Part shown: piece after piece, positions 51,494 to 60,168 of the stretch | Position numbering within the stretch: position 1 is the first letter of the stretch | Layout: each line of letters begins with the position of its first letter | Assembly (NCBI RefSeq): GCF_000722875.1 | Contig: NZ_JFHR01000001.1 | Coordinates: 248,001 to 312,000 of the forward strand | DNA: 64,000 nucleotides | Direction: 5' to 3' | DNA from: Sphingobium chlorophenolicum | Lineage (GTDB): Bacteria; Pseudomonadota; Alphaproteobacteria; Sphingomonadales; Sphingomonadaceae | The notes under the pieces: model-generated | Database searches by the model: none | Seen by the model: only the letters and a program-made list of their open reading frames with translations | Told to the model about the DNA's origin: nothing | Position numbers and translations under genes: made by a program

Positions 51494-52078
51494 TCAGTTC
51501 CTTGCCCTGTTGGAGGAGGGACGCGTGGGTGCGGCCACGATTCCGGTGAACTTGGCCATGCCGCGCACGCCGACAGCGGGCTTCACCCCGGTCAGCATCT
51601 TGGCGGCGAGGTAGAGATTGCGCGCGAGGTTGGGCGCATGATCGGTGCCGATCGCGACGGGAATGACGCGATTGGAGTCGGAGACGGGCCGGACCCAGGC
51701 GACAGGGTGCCCGACCCAGGGCAGGCCGAGACGCCCGGAGCGCAGCATCGCTTCCTGGCTGCCGATCGTGCGGACCTTCCAGCCATAGCGTTGCCCCAGG
51801 GTTCCAAGCCGCGCCCAGAGATCGGCGCAGGGGATGCAACCGGGCGCCGTGCTCATCTCGACGATGAACGCGGGGGCCTGGCCTTTCATGGTTTCGGCGA
51901 AGTCGGGCGGCCAGTCGCGCGTCACCGGAACGCGGGCGAGCCACTGGCGCATCTCCGGGTCGGTGGCGACAGGGTGGATCGCCGCGCGCATCGCCTGTTC
52001 GTGCGTCGGCGCCTGCGCTTGAACAGGTGCACTCGCCATGACCAGCGCCACAAGCAGGATGGGGGCGAAGCGGATCAT
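51494..52078 (-). CDS. Periplasmic thioredoxin-like conjugation protein (TrbB-like)
   Basis: A 194-residue exported protein with signal peptide RFAPILLVALVMASAPVQA and a thioredoxin-like fold carrying CIPC in STAPGCIPCADLWARL. In F, TrbB is the disulfide isomerase that helps fold TraH/TraU-type Cys-rich proteins; this protein occupies the equivalent slot between traF and traH. The ATG overlaps the traF stop (ATGA). Sequence identity to TrbB is not evident by eye, so the name is by analogy. A WVGHP segment where the cis-Pro loop is expected fits the fold. Confidence 0.75.
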   Translation of the reverse strand: MIRFAPILLVALVMASAPVQAQAPTHEQAMRAAIHPVATDPEMRQWLARVPVTRDWPPDFAETMKGQAPAFIVEMSTAPGCIPCADLWARLGTLGQRYGWKVRTIGSQEAMLRSGRLGLPWVGHPVAWVRPVSDSNRVIPVAIGTDHAPNLARNLYLAAKMLTGVKPAVGVRGMAKFTGIVAAPTRPSSNRARN

Positions 52079-52947
52079 GGCCGGGGCTCCATCCGAACGT
52101 CCACCAGATCGCCCCCCAGCACGCGCGGATCGGTGGCCGACACCGGGCCGTTGGCGAGCGCGTCGAAGAACCCGTCTTCCTCGCCCGCACCGGTCAGGAA
52201 CTGTTCGGGCCGGATATCGCCCGCTAGCAACCGGACTGCCTGGTAGGCCATCTGGATGAGGTTGGGATAGGCCTCGACTCCGCTCGCGATCACCATGCGC
52301 TGCTGGCTGCCTCGCCGGATCACCATCGTCGTGGGCGTGACCTCGACCCCGAAGCGCTGCGCGAGTTCGGGCTTGCGATCGATGTCCTGCAGCGTGACCT
52401 GCCAGCCCATCTCGTCCTGGAAGCGCTGGACGATCGGCCACTGGACACGGCAATAGCCGCAGGTCGAACGCGAGAACATGACCAGCGCGAATTCATTGGA
52501 CCGGCTGCGCAGATACTGGCGGCGGACCTGATCCTTCTGCGCGGAAAGCTGATCGCGCGCCTCGCCGACCATAGGGTTCGCCGATTTGGCGTTGAGTTCG
52601 GGATTTTGCAGCATGGCGATCTGGGTGACGCCGGCGAAGGCGCGGGCCTTGCGCCGGGCGAAGTCCTGCAGGCGCCAGAAATCCGCCACCGCATCGACCG
52701 TCAGCACGGTCGCCGCGTAATCCCGTTGCTCCTCGATAAGCTTCCTGATCTTGGGCGGCGTCCATGTCGCCAGCTCGACCATCGGTGGAATGCGGGGTTT
52801 GACGAGCGCGTCGGGATCGGGTTCATCGTCGGCGGGTTTGGGCGGCGCCTGATACCACCAGTAGCCGGTGCGTTGATCGACGGTCTGCGCATGGACAGGC
52901 AGGATCGGCAGGAGCACCGCCGCGATGAGGAGGGCGGCGCGGATCAC
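52075..52947 (-). CDS. traF: Conjugal pilus assembly protein TraF
   Basis: A 290-residue periplasmic F-type TraF. Signal peptide IRAALLIAAVLLPILPVHA, helical N-terminal part with GYWWYQAPPKP and a thioredoxin domain with STCGYCRVQWPIVQRFQDEMGW and EVTPTTMVIRRG. Unlike F-plasmid TraF, which has lost the catalytic cysteines, this one keeps CGYC and so may be redox-active. GTG start overlapping the peptidase stop (GTGA) is chosen because it gives a normal signal peptide. It cooperates with TraH, TraU and TraW in pilus assembly. Confidence 0.93.
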   Translation of the reverse strand: MIRAALLIAAVLLPILPVHAQTVDQRTGYWWYQAPPKPADDEPDPDALVKPRIPPMVELATWTPPKIRKLIEEQRDYAATVLTVDAVADFWRLQDFARRKARAFAGVTQIAMLQNPELNAKSANPMVGEARDQLSAQKDQVRRQYLRSRSNEFALVMFSRSTCGYCRVQWPIVQRFQDEMGWQVTLQDIDRKPELAQRFGVEVTPTTMVIRRGSQQRMVIASGVEAYPNLIQMAYQAVRLLAGDIRPEQFLTGAGEEDGFFDALANGPVSATDPRVLGGDLVDVRMEPRP

Positions 52948-53555
52948 AGCAGCTTCTCCATGCGCTTCAGCCGCTCGATCTCGACCGGGCCGTAGTAGCG
53001 GCTGTCGAACCCGCTGGCGTGTGACGAGCCGACATAGATCATGCCCGCGGGGATCGTCGGATAGAACGGCCGCCAATGGTCGAGCTTCTGCCCATTGTGC
53101 CCATAGGGCTTGCTGATGCCGAGCAGCTTGCCGTTGCAATAGTACCAGCCATCCCATTCGCCGGGATGCATGGGGCCAGATGCAGACGACGGCTTCTCGA
53201 TCCAGTCGATGCGGTCACCCGGCAGGCACAGAGCCATCTTGGTGACATCGACCGGCCTGGGGCCGGCGAGCGGATGCGACAGGGTGAACGATACGAAATC
53301 GCCGCGGTGGATCGGCCCCGGCGCCTTGCGGACGAGCCAGGCGTCGATCGAGGGACTCATCACGATGGTTGCCTGGGGAATCGCCCACCAGGTCAGGAGG
53401 CCGACCGGCAGGACTATGCCGAACGCCTTCCAGAGCTGTTTGGGGCGGGGTGGCTGGCCGAGGCCGGAACTGCCGAGCGCGACCGCGGCTTTCAGCGGCA
53501 GCAGCTTCAGTTCGGCCCAGCCGGATCTAGCGGCCCTGAAGGCGAGTCTGAGCAT
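52944..53555 (-). CDS. S26-type conjugative signal peptidase
   Basis: A 203-residue membrane peptidase of family S26 (TrhF/RP4-TraF like). A membrane helix at about 38-56 (AFGIVLPVGLLTWWAIPQATI) precedes the catalytic Ser region VMSPSIDAWLVRK; the general-base Lys is in VTKMALCLPGD and the GDxxx/ SxD-type loop SSHASGFDSRYYGPV ends the domain. It probably matures the pilin (cyclising or trimming). AGGAGGT precedes the ATG at good spacing, though it lies 29 bases inside trbC. Such peptidases occur in IncH/SXT-like systems but not in F itself. Confidence 0.9.
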   Translation of the reverse strand: MLRLAFRAARSGWAELKLLPLKAAVALGSSGLGQPPRPKQLWKAFGIVLPVGLLTWWAIPQATIVMSPSIDAWLVRKAPGPIHRGDFVSFTLSHPLAGPRPVDVTKMALCLPGDRIDWIEKPSSASGPMHPGEWDGWYYCNGKLLGISKPYGHNGQKLDHWRPFYPTIPAGMIYVGSSHASGFDSRYYGPVEIERLKRMEKLL

Positions 53556-54408
53556 CGCTGACCTCCTGCTTGCCGCCGAGGCGGGCATATTCTTCGAGAA
53601 GTCCGGAAAGCGCCGCGTCGCCGTAGATGACATGGGCGGCACGCGGGGCATCATCCTCGCGCTCGCAATAGGGGAGCGCCGGATCGCCGGGCACCATGGC
53701 GAGCGCGGGGACGCGGGTGACGCCGTGCTGGCGGAAAATGAGCGGATCGACGATCAACTGCACGTCGCGCATCGCGCAGGCCGGGCCTTCGCAGCCGGGA
53801 TCATGGCGCAGGATTTCCGCCGAGAGCTTCGCCATCGGCGCGACCTTCGTCAGCCCGCCGGGCATTCCCCGGAACGCCAGCACGCCGCCGACCCGTTCGA
53901 GCTGCCCGGCATAGGTGCGCAATGTCGTCAGCGGCATCGAGGACGAGACGAACAGGACCGGCACCCAGCCTTTGGCCTCGGGCGGTACGGTGGCGCCCGC
54001 GACCGCCTCCATGTCGGGCGCATCGAGACCGAGCGCCTGGCCGAGCCGTCTGGCCATGGCGTCGCGCTCGGCGGCCATCGCTTGCCTCCCTTTGTCGAGC
54101 GCGGTGCGCGCCCGCGCGTCCATCGCTGGCGACGGGGCGCGTTTGCGCAGTCCCTCGAAGGCGCGGCGGCGGGTCTCTTCCGATGGCGCGGGCAGCGCGG
54201 TCGGACCTCGTGTTTCCGCTTCGGCCTTTCGCGCGGCGGTGGCGCGTTCGAGCCGGTCCATCGCCGCGTCGCCTTGCGCCTGCGCGCGTTCCCTGGCGTT
54301 CACCGGTGGCGCGGCATCCTGCGCGTGGGAGGGCGCGGAGGCGGCGAGGAGGAGGGTGAGCGCGGAGAGACCGCGCAGCCTATGGCGTGACCGCACGCAT
54401 ATACGCAT
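53527..54408 (-). CDS. trbC: Conjugal pilus assembly protein TrbC (F-type)
   Basis: A 293-residue periplasmic protein with signal peptide (LRGLSALTLLLAASAPSHA), a charged coiled-coil region up to about residue 125, and the conserved F-type TrbC domain: VPVLFVSSSMPLTTLRTYAGQLERVGGVLAFRGMPGG and DVQLIVDPLIFRQHGVTRVPALAM, a thioredoxin-like fold without CxxC. AAGGA lies upstream of the ATG. It overlaps traN by 29 bases. TrbC works with TraW in pilus extension and in some systems is fused to it. Confidence 0.93.
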   Translation of the reverse strand: MRICVRSRHRLRGLSALTLLLAASAPSHAQDAAPPVNARERAQAQGDAAMDRLERATAARKAEAETRGPTALPAPSEETRRRAFEGLRKRAPSPAMDARARTALDKGRQAMAAERDAMARRLGQALGLDAPDMEAVAGATVPPEAKGWVPVLFVSSSMPLTTLRTYAGQLERVGGVLAFRGMPGGLTKVAPMAKLSAEILRHDPGCEGPACAMRDVQLIVDPLIFRQHGVTRVPALAMVPGDPALPYCEREDDAPRAAHVIYGDAALSGLLEEYARLGGKQEVSDAQTRLQGR

Positions 54409-55498
54409 CGATCTTGTCCTTCATGTCGATCTGGATGTCGGCCTGGGCGCGGGCCTCGATCTCGGAATAATATTCGGAAAGGTCCATTTTGGAGAAATCC
54501 AGCGCCTGGAATTCCTCGGGGGTGAATCCGCGGCAGTAGGGGTTCTTCGGCGTGCCCCAGCCCAAGCCGTTGAAGCTCTTGAGCTGCGGGCGACCCTGTT
54601 CCTGGATGATGCGGCCAAGCTTGGTGTTGAAGCAGCAGTGGCCCTTGGATTTCTGCACGCAGATGCCGAGGATCTTCGAACTGCAATAGGTCCCGACTTC
54701 GTGGCACATGCCCGAGCCCCGGAGCATGCCCACTTCCATGTCTTGGCTGTCACAGCCGGACAGGAGGAAATCCATCATGAAGTTGATGGCGAGACTGATG
54801 GCGATCGAGGTCGGATCGATCCCGGCGATGATCGCGTTCGCGCCGGAGCTTGCGGCCTGGCCAGCGGTCGCGCCCGCCTTAAACGCACCATAGGCGGCCT
54901 TCATGCCGGTGAAGACGCCTTTCGCCACCGCGATCTTCGTGCCGATCGACGAGATGGATGAGCCCATCCCGTCCTTGACGATCTTGCCCTTGTCCTTGCA
55001 GCAGTTCGAAAAGGTGGTCTTGAGGCCCGCCGGGCGGCAGCGCACCGCGCGTCCCGCGAATATCTCGATATTGCCAAGGCAATGCCCTTCGGCGTCGACT
55101 TCGCCATCGGCAGGCGCGCCGGGATCGTCGACGATGGGATCGTCCTCAATTCCGGTGCCGTCGCTGCCGGTGCAGGCATTGGGCGAGCACATCGGCGTGC
55201 CGCCGCCGACCGGCGTCAGGCATGAGTGCTGGCTGCCGAGCGGGCAGCTATACGCGCCCTCGGCATCGGCCACGCACATCACTTGCTGGATCGGGCAGAG
55301 CCATTCTTCATCCGCCATGATTGTGCAGTTCGCGACCTCGCCAGGATCACCGGCATCGCCGTTGCCATCGAGATCGACCGCGCAGACCGGGAGCGTTTGC
55401 GCTTGCGCTGGCGTGACATGCCCCGCGAGCAGCAAGCCGGACAGGCCGAGCGCAAGCAGCTGTGCGCGCTTCCGCCAGGGAAGGAGGCGCCCGATCAT
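54380..55498 (-). CDS. traN: TraN-like mating-pair protein, C-terminal part
   Basis: A 372-residue Cys-rich exported protein with a signal sequence (LLALGLSGLLLAGHVTPAQA). The C-terminal half is the conserved TraN signature: GMCHEVGTYCSSKILGICVQ, HCCFNTKLGRIIQEQGRPQL and the F-like end. About 20 cysteines occur. TraN is the outer-membrane adhesin that recognises recipient cells. F TraN has 602 residues, so this is short; the preceding 647-residue Cys-rich gene may supply the rest. ATG overlaps that gene's stop (ATGA). Confidence 0.88.
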   Translation of the reverse strand: MIGRLLPWRKRAQLLALGLSGLLLAGHVTPAQAQTLPVCAVDLDGNGDAGDPGEVANCTIMADEEWLCPIQQVMCVADAEGAYSCPLGSQHSCLTPVGGGTPMCSPNACTGSDGTGIEDDPIVDDPGAPADGEVDAEGHCLGNIEIFAGRAVRCRPAGLKTTFSNCCKDKGKIVKDGMGSSISSIGTKIAVAKGVFTGMKAAYGAFKAGATAGQAASSGANAIIAGIDPTSIAISLAINFMMDFLLSGCDSQDMEVGMLRGSGMCHEVGTYCSSKILGICVQKSKGHCCFNTKLGRIIQEQGRPQLKSFNGLGWGTPKNPYCRGFTPEEFQALDFSKMDLSEYYSEIEARAQADIQIDMKDKIDAYMRAVTP

Positions 55499-57438
55499 CG
55501 CACTTCCCCCGTGCAGACCATGTCGGCCCCACCGAGGCGGACGGTCTGCATCATGACGACGGCTTCGGGAAAATCGTCGAGGCAGCCGCAGGCCGAGACG
55601 ATTTCCTCGCCCGGACCCACAGGGCAGACATCGCCGCCGCCTGCCGCCGTGCAGGCATGGTAGAAGGTGTCCCACCCGACAGGCGCATTCTGTTTCGTGC
55701 CGACCACTCCGTCGAGGGTAGCCGCCGTATTGCGCGCGGGCGCGCGGGTCTTGCAGACCGGCTCGCAGGCCGGAACCGAACCGCGATCGGGCAGCGCGAA
55801 GGGCCGTGACGCGGTGGCATAACCCCCGTCCGAGGTCCTCGTCCGGTCGGCCAGCATGGTCTCGGTCGAATGGTCGATGATATAGGCGCCGCGGCTCAGA
55901 TCAGGTTCCGGCATCGATCCGGTATCGACGGTACAACGATAACGGCGCTGACGCTCGAACCATGGCCGCGCGAGACGGAGCGAGCAGGCGCCGCTCTCGA
56001 ACAGGCGTGCCTGGGGGAGGGGCGTAAGGCCGGTGCCGACGCCGTTGCGGAACGTCTCGACGCCATCGACGCTTTCGTCATGAAGCGCGCAATTGACGTC
56101 GCCGGCATAGCCCGCGCACAGGTCGACGATCCGCTCGGTCGGGTTGCAACTGAGATCGAGCATTGCATCGAACTGCGCGAAGGCCTCTCCTTCACCGCCG
56201 ACCGCGATGCGCATGGAAATGACATGCTCGCCGCGGGTCAGCCACGGCTTGAGGTCGAGATTGGGATAGGCATGCCAGGTCCGTTTCCGCTCGCACTTGC
56301 CGGGCGGCAGGCCGGTCCCGGTCCAGTTCGCCGGATTGGACAGCACGAGCTCGCCGTCGATGCGAAGCTGGAGCCAGTCGTCGAAGAAATAGTGCGAGAG
56401 CCGGAACTGCGCGAGGCGATCGGGATCATCGATCCGCAGCCGCATGGAAAACTCGAAGATGCGGCAGCTCCCGCCTCGCAGGCTGTCGTCGCGCGGCGAG
56501 CCCATCTGCAATGTGAGCTGATCGGGTGCGGGCGCATAGATCGCATAGGCGCCGCCGAGATGCGCGATCACATCGTCCGCCTTGACGGCGTTCAACGACA
56601 CCTCCCGCGTGATCGTGCAGGACCGGATCTGCTCGGCCTTGCCGACGCCGGCGGGCGAGCCCTTGAGCGCCTGGAAGATGCTGTTCGATGCGGCGACGCT
56701 CGCGGCATCGCCCTGGATCGTGGCGGGACTGGCGCGATAGGCCGTCTGCGGGAGCGCGGGGTTGGGCGAGCAGGCCGTGCTTTGGGCGCCAGTGTAACGG
56801 ATGGCCGGGCCGTCGATCACCGCCTGCGCGACGCCGACGCGCGGATCGGCCGTGGTGAGCGCGCCGATGACGCCGCCGCCTAGGTCCTTCAGCACCGAGG
56901 CCATATTGCCCCAGACGAGGTTGCTGCCGCAGCTGTTGTTGATGCAGTAGCAACCGGCGAGATCGGTCAGGTCGACTTGCGCGAGCTTGAGATCGCCGCC
57001 TGACGCAACATCCCATTTGAAGCTCTTGCACTGGTTCCAGGTGCCCGGCTGACAGGAGACGACGCCATTGGCGCAAATGCCCGATACCGGCACCGGCAGG
57101 GTCAATGTCTGGTCGACCGTGCCGTCGAGATCCTTGTCGCGCGATATCCGCAGCGTGCCGATATCGCCGGTCGCCGCCGGCTGCGCGATCAGTTCGAGCA
57201 GCGTCGCCGTCTTCTGGCACGCTATATTGGGGTTGAACGTCCGGCTGTTGTCGACTGTCGAGATCGGTTGTCCGGCAAGCCCCGGCGTCAGATAATTCTG
57301 CTGGATCGCATCGCTGTCCGAGGTCTTCGCGCGGGATGCTTCGGCGGCGGCGCGGGCGCGGTCCTCGACCGTCTGGGCCGAGAGCGGCGCCGGCGCCAGA
57401 GCGCTGGCCGCGAGGAGGAGGATGCCGCGCTTCACCAT
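55495..57438 (-). CDS. Large Cys-rich exported protein upstream of traN
   Basis: A 647-residue exported protein with signal MVKRGILLLAASALAPAPLSA and about 20 cysteines. A beta-rich central part (FEFSMRLRIDDPDRLAQFRL to AFAQFDAMLDL) could be a jelly-roll or galactose-binding-like fold. Its closest context is the N-terminal region of long TraN proteins; together with the following gene it would total about 1020 residues, similar to long TraN variants of IncH/SXT-like systems (recalled, not compared). It probably acts in mating-pair adhesion. GAGGACGCC precedes the ATG. Alternative: an unrelated element-specific adhesin. Confidence 0.75.
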   Translation of the reverse strand: MVKRGILLLAASALAPAPLSAQTVEDRARAAAEASRAKTSDSDAIQQNYLTPGLAGQPISTVDNSRTFNPNIACQKTATLLELIAQPAATGDIGTLRISRDKDLDGTVDQTLTLPVPVSGICANGVVSCQPGTWNQCKSFKWDVASGGDLKLAQVDLTDLAGCYCINNSCGSNLVWGNMASVLKDLGGGVIGALTTADPRVGVAQAVIDGPAIRYTGAQSTACSPNPALPQTAYRASPATIQGDAASVAASNSIFQALKGSPAGVGKAEQIRSCTITREVSLNAVKADDVIAHLGGAYAIYAPAPDQLTLQMGSPRDDSLRGGSCRIFEFSMRLRIDDPDRLAQFRLSHYFFDDWLQLRIDGELVLSNPANWTGTGLPPGKCERKRTWHAYPNLDLKPWLTRGEHVISMRIAVGGEGEAFAQFDAMLDLSCNPTERIVDLCAGYAGDVNCALHDESVDGVETFRNGVGTGLTPLPQARLFESGACSLRLARPWFERQRRYRCTVDTGSMPEPDLSRGAYIIDHSTETMLADRTRTSDGGYATASRPFALPDRGSVPACEPVCKTRAPARNTAATLDGVVGTKQNAPVGWDTFYHACTAAGGGDVCPVGPGEEIVSACGCLDDFPEAVVMMQTVRLGGADMVCTGEVR

Positions 57439-57761
57439 GGCGTCCTCGCGCGGGTGGTTCGCGAGCCATGGGCGAAGCGCAGCATGTCTCCCGCCCGGAA
57501 CGCGCTGGATCCGGGCGAGAGTATCCTGAAGACGGCCTGTCCCTCAAAAATGGTCAGCGCGGCCGCCACCGGAGATACGGCGGGAGGGGGCATTGCCGGC
57601 CCCGGCGGGGGGCTTTCGGCCGCGCTGACCGAGGGGGGAGCGGCGGTTGAAAGGCACACCGCCGCTCCTTCCGCGCGCCCGCTCACGGTGGGGAGCGTTC
57701 CGTGACGAGCGGGGCAGCTACCCGCGCGAGACGCACGGTTTGGGGGAAGCGATCTGCTCAT
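57432..57761 (-). CDS. Short Pro/Ala-rich protein of the tra operon
   Basis: A 109-residue frame, rich in Pro, Ala and Arg (PPSVSAAESPPPGPAMPPPAVSPV), with no recognised domain and no signal peptide. Evidence for a gene is positional: its ATG overlaps the traU stop (ATGA) and its stop overlaps the next start by seven bases, as for neighbours. Composition is unusual, so it could be a poorly expressed or misread spacer. Confidence 0.45.
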   Translation of the reverse strand: MSRSLPPNRASRAGSCPARHGTLPTVSGRAEGAAVCLSTAAPPSVSAAESPPPGPAMPPPAVSPVAAALTIFEGQAVFRILSPGSSAFRAGDMLRFAHGSRTTRARTPW

Positions 57762-58774
57762 GGCGTGGAAATCCCCGCGCAGCAGATCGCCTTCTCGAAC
57801 AACATGAATTGGGCATTGTCCTTGCCCGGCGCGTGCTTGCCCGATGTCCAGAGCGCGCCGGGCCGCCCGATATTGACGCACTTACCGCCCTTGACCGGCT
57901 CCATGATCTGGAGCTTGTAGCGGGACTTGGTCCAGATCGGCTGCGCCTTGAACGAGCAGCCGTCCGCCGAATGGATCGTGAGAGCGCCCAGCCTGCCCAT
58001 CATGAAGGTCGAGCGCGCGGCGAGCCCGGCCCAGGCCTCGACGCTATCGCCAAAATGAATATCGCCGGCGACCGGATAGGTCGCGCCCCAGGACCCCATG
58101 CACCAGAATAGAGGGTCAATGACCTTGCCAGCGGCCGCCGCGGCGCTGTCGGCCATGCAGGCAAGACCCGCCGCCGGATTGCCGAACAATATGCCTTCGG
58201 GCTGGATGATCGCGCCGAGCGTCCCCGACTGCCAGGTCGGCAGAACCTCGGTGATCATCGCGACGTCGAACCCGTCATCTTCGATGCACGGCAGGTCGGT
58301 GAACATGTCGAGCATCTTCCAGACCGGGCTGATGTAGTAGTGCGCCTGCGCGAACATCTTGCGGGTGTTGGTGCCGTCGGAGATCGACGACTGGCTGCCC
58401 TGGAGCTTGCCGCCGGTCGGCATGAGATCGACGCCGAGCGCCATCATGCAGCCCGGCTCGGTCACGACATCGATCATGCGGTTCGGGCTCCAGAACGAAA
58501 CCTTGACCCCGAACCAGAAGGTCGCACCCTTGCGGCAGGCGCAGAGCGGTTTGGAGGCCGACTGGGCGTCCAGTTCCTTGTCGAGCTTATCGTAGGAGCC
58601 CACCCGCACGCCCCCGATCGTGATCGGGAAGATGCAGTTCCAGCGCACCTTGGTGATCGGATTGAACACCGTGCCCGCCTCGCATTTGGAGGCATGCGCA
58701 GGCGTGGCGGGCGCGACGAGCGCCAGAGCGAGGGCCGCCGCGCCGGTGCGCAGCATCGAGATGAGCCGACTCAT
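57758..58774 (-). CDS. traU: Conjugal transfer protein TraU
   Basis: A 338-residue periplasmic F-type TraU, required for DNA transfer more than pilus formation. Signal peptide LRTGAAALALALVAPATPAHA, then KCEAGTVFNPITKVRWNCIFPITIGG, ACRKGATFWFGVKVSFWSPNRMIDVVTEPGCM and a C-terminal KGGKCVNIGRPGALW. About ten cysteines match the family and need disulfide formation. ATG overlaps the traW stop (ATGA), which decides the start against a longer frame reaching into traW. Confidence 0.95.
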   Translation of the reverse strand: MSRLISMLRTGAAALALALVAPATPAHASKCEAGTVFNPITKVRWNCIFPITIGGVRVGSYDKLDKELDAQSASKPLCACRKGATFWFGVKVSFWSPNRMIDVVTEPGCMMALGVDLMPTGGKLQGSQSSISDGTNTRKMFAQAHYYISPVWKMLDMFTDLPCIEDDGFDVAMITEVLPTWQSGTLGAIIQPEGILFGNPAAGLACMADSAAAAAGKVIDPLFWCMGSWGATYPVAGDIHFGDSVEAWAGLAARSTFMMGRLGALTIHSADGCSFKAQPIWTKSRYKLQIMEPVKGGKCVNIGRPGALWTSGKHAPGKDNAQFMLFEKAICCAGISTP

Positions 58775-59436
58775 GGGATGGCCTTTCGTACGGGAGTGCG
58801 ATCGGCGCGCACCTCTGTCAGCTCCAGCTTCTGGCCGACCTGCCGGACGATCACGGGCGCGACGGTGAGGCCCAACCGCTCCTTCACGCGCTCCTCGAGA
58901 ATGAAGAGGGCGCGGCCGTGCTTCTCGCCAAGCGAGAGCGCATCGTCCTTTGCGTCCCCACCGCCGGTGAGGATGATCCAGTCGGTGAGCGCGGCGGTCT
59001 TCAGCGCCCAGCCCAGATCGCGGGGATGCACGACCACCAGCTTCTGCGGCAGCGACACATAGGTCAGCGGGTTGAAGGTGAAGCCCGCCGGATAGAGCAG
59101 CTTGCCGTCCGGCAGCCGGATTTCCTGATCGAGCGTGTAGAACGGCACAACGCTGCGAACCTGGGTCTGGCGCGCGACACCGAGCGTCGCGCCTTTCAAT
59201 GCGCTCCAGCCCGAACGCGGTCCGAACTTTTCCGCCATATTGGGCGGCTGCTTTGCGGCGCGCGCCTCGATCTCGGCCATCGCGTCGGGCTCGGCGATCA
59301 GCCAGGTGCGCCCGATGGTCGATGTCTCGGCGTGGGCCACCCCCGCGACGATCAGCGCGCCGGCCAGACACCCGGCGATGAGCGTGGACTGGATGGCGAC
59401 GACATGCCAGCCTTGGGGGACACGTCTATCGACCAC
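58771..59436 (-). CDS. traW: Conjugal transfer protein TraW
   Basis: A 221-residue periplasmic F-type TraW needed for pilus assembly, partner of TrbC. The signal region is TLIAGCLAGALIVAGVAHAE. Family features include GRTWLIAEPDAMAEIEARA, PFYTLDQEIRLPDGKLLYPAGFTFNPLTYVSLPQKLVVVHPRD, DWIILTGG and the end ALFILEERVKERLGLTVAPVIVRQVG. The start overlaps the preceding 78-residue gene by 11 bases; another ATG is not available before the signal peptide. Confidence 0.95.
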   Translation of the reverse strand: MVDRRVPQGWHVVAIQSTLIAGCLAGALIVAGVAHAETSTIGRTWLIAEPDAMAEIEARAAKQPPNMAEKFGPRSGWSALKGATLGVARQTQVRSVVPFYTLDQEIRLPDGKLLYPAGFTFNPLTYVSLPQKLVVVHPRDLGWALKTAALTDWIILTGGGDAKDDALSLGEKHGRALFILEERVKERLGLTVAPVIVRQVGQKLELTEVRADRTPVRKAIP

Positions 59437-59662
59437 GGCGGCGCTCCCTCCAGGGAACGGCAGGCGTGCGACTCTCGCCGCAGACCGCGCAGATGAACGC
59501 GGTGACGCCCAGGAACAGCGTGAGCCAGATCAGCGCCTGGCTGCCGCCGAGGTCGGGGGCCGACCAGAGCACCAGCGAAGACTGGAGGATCATCAGCAGA
59601 TGCGTGCCGACCAGCAGGCGAATGGATGACGGACAAGGCGCGCCGGAGAAGATGCCGTTCAT
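59426..59662 (-). CDS. Small two-TM protein 4 of the tra operon
   Basis: A 78-residue protein that begins MNGIFSGAPCPSSIRLLVG, followed by two membrane segments (THLLMILQSSLVLWSA and ALIWLTLFLGVTAFICAV) and a basic tail. The first 19 residues match the start of the preceding 169-residue protein at 15 positions, so the two are partial paralogues. ATG overlaps that gene's stop (ATGA). Function unknown; inner-membrane position near traW suggests a role in the conjugation channel or pilus. Confidence 0.75.
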   Translation of the reverse strand: MNGIFSGAPCPSSIRLLVGTHLLMILQSSLVLWSAPDLGGSQALIWLTLFLGVTAFICAVCGESRTPAVPWRERRRGR

Positions 59663-60168
59663 CGGCCCCACCTTTCGGCATGTCGGGCGAGGGCATTTGC
59701 CATCCTCGACGCGCGGTGCAGGAACCAAAGTCCTCCCCGCACAAGCGCGATCGGCGTCAGGACAATAATGGCCGCCCGCATGAACAGGGGCATTTCCGGG
59801 ACGAGCAGGAACAGGCCGACGATGATCGAGGCCGCCGCCGCTTCGAGGCCCACGATCTGCCGAAAGCGCAGAGCCGCGATCCTCTCGTCCCGACCGGACG
59901 TATATTCCATGGCAAGCGCGGCGCGGGCCATGATCAGGAGCACGGCTTCATTCGAGCGATGCAGGCGTTCGACATAGGCTTCCTGCGTCTCGCCCGGCAG
60001 GCGCGGCGCCATCCCTGGACGGACCAAAAGATCCTCCGGCCGTTTTCCGGGACGAGGAGGGATTTCGTCGATCCCGCCGTCGATCTGCCGGGCAAGCCAG
60101 CGGATCATGTCGCCGACCAGCGGGCGGATCGACGACGGGTCGGGCGATCCGGAGAAGCTGCCGTTCAT
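59659..60168 (-). CDS. Small two-TM protein 3 of the tra operon
   Basis: A 169-residue protein: MNGSFSGSPDPSSIRPLVG start, a cytoplasmic helical region of about 90 residues (ARQIDGGIDEIPPRPGKRPED, ETQEAYVERLHRSNEAVLLIMARAALAM), two close membrane segments at about 108-140 (ASIIVGLFLLVPEM and AAIIVLTPIALVRGGLWFL), and a short basic tail. ATG at 60168 overlaps the preceding stop; ATG at 60174 is an alternative. No family recognised. Confidence 0.75.
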   Translation of the reverse strand: MNGSFSGSPDPSSIRPLVGDMIRWLARQIDGGIDEIPPRPGKRPEDLLVRPGMAPRLPGETQEAYVERLHRSNEAVLLIMARAALAMEYTSGRDERIAALRFRQIVGLEAAAASIIVGLFLLVPEMPLFMRAAIIVLTPIALVRGGLWFLHRASRMANALARHAERWGR

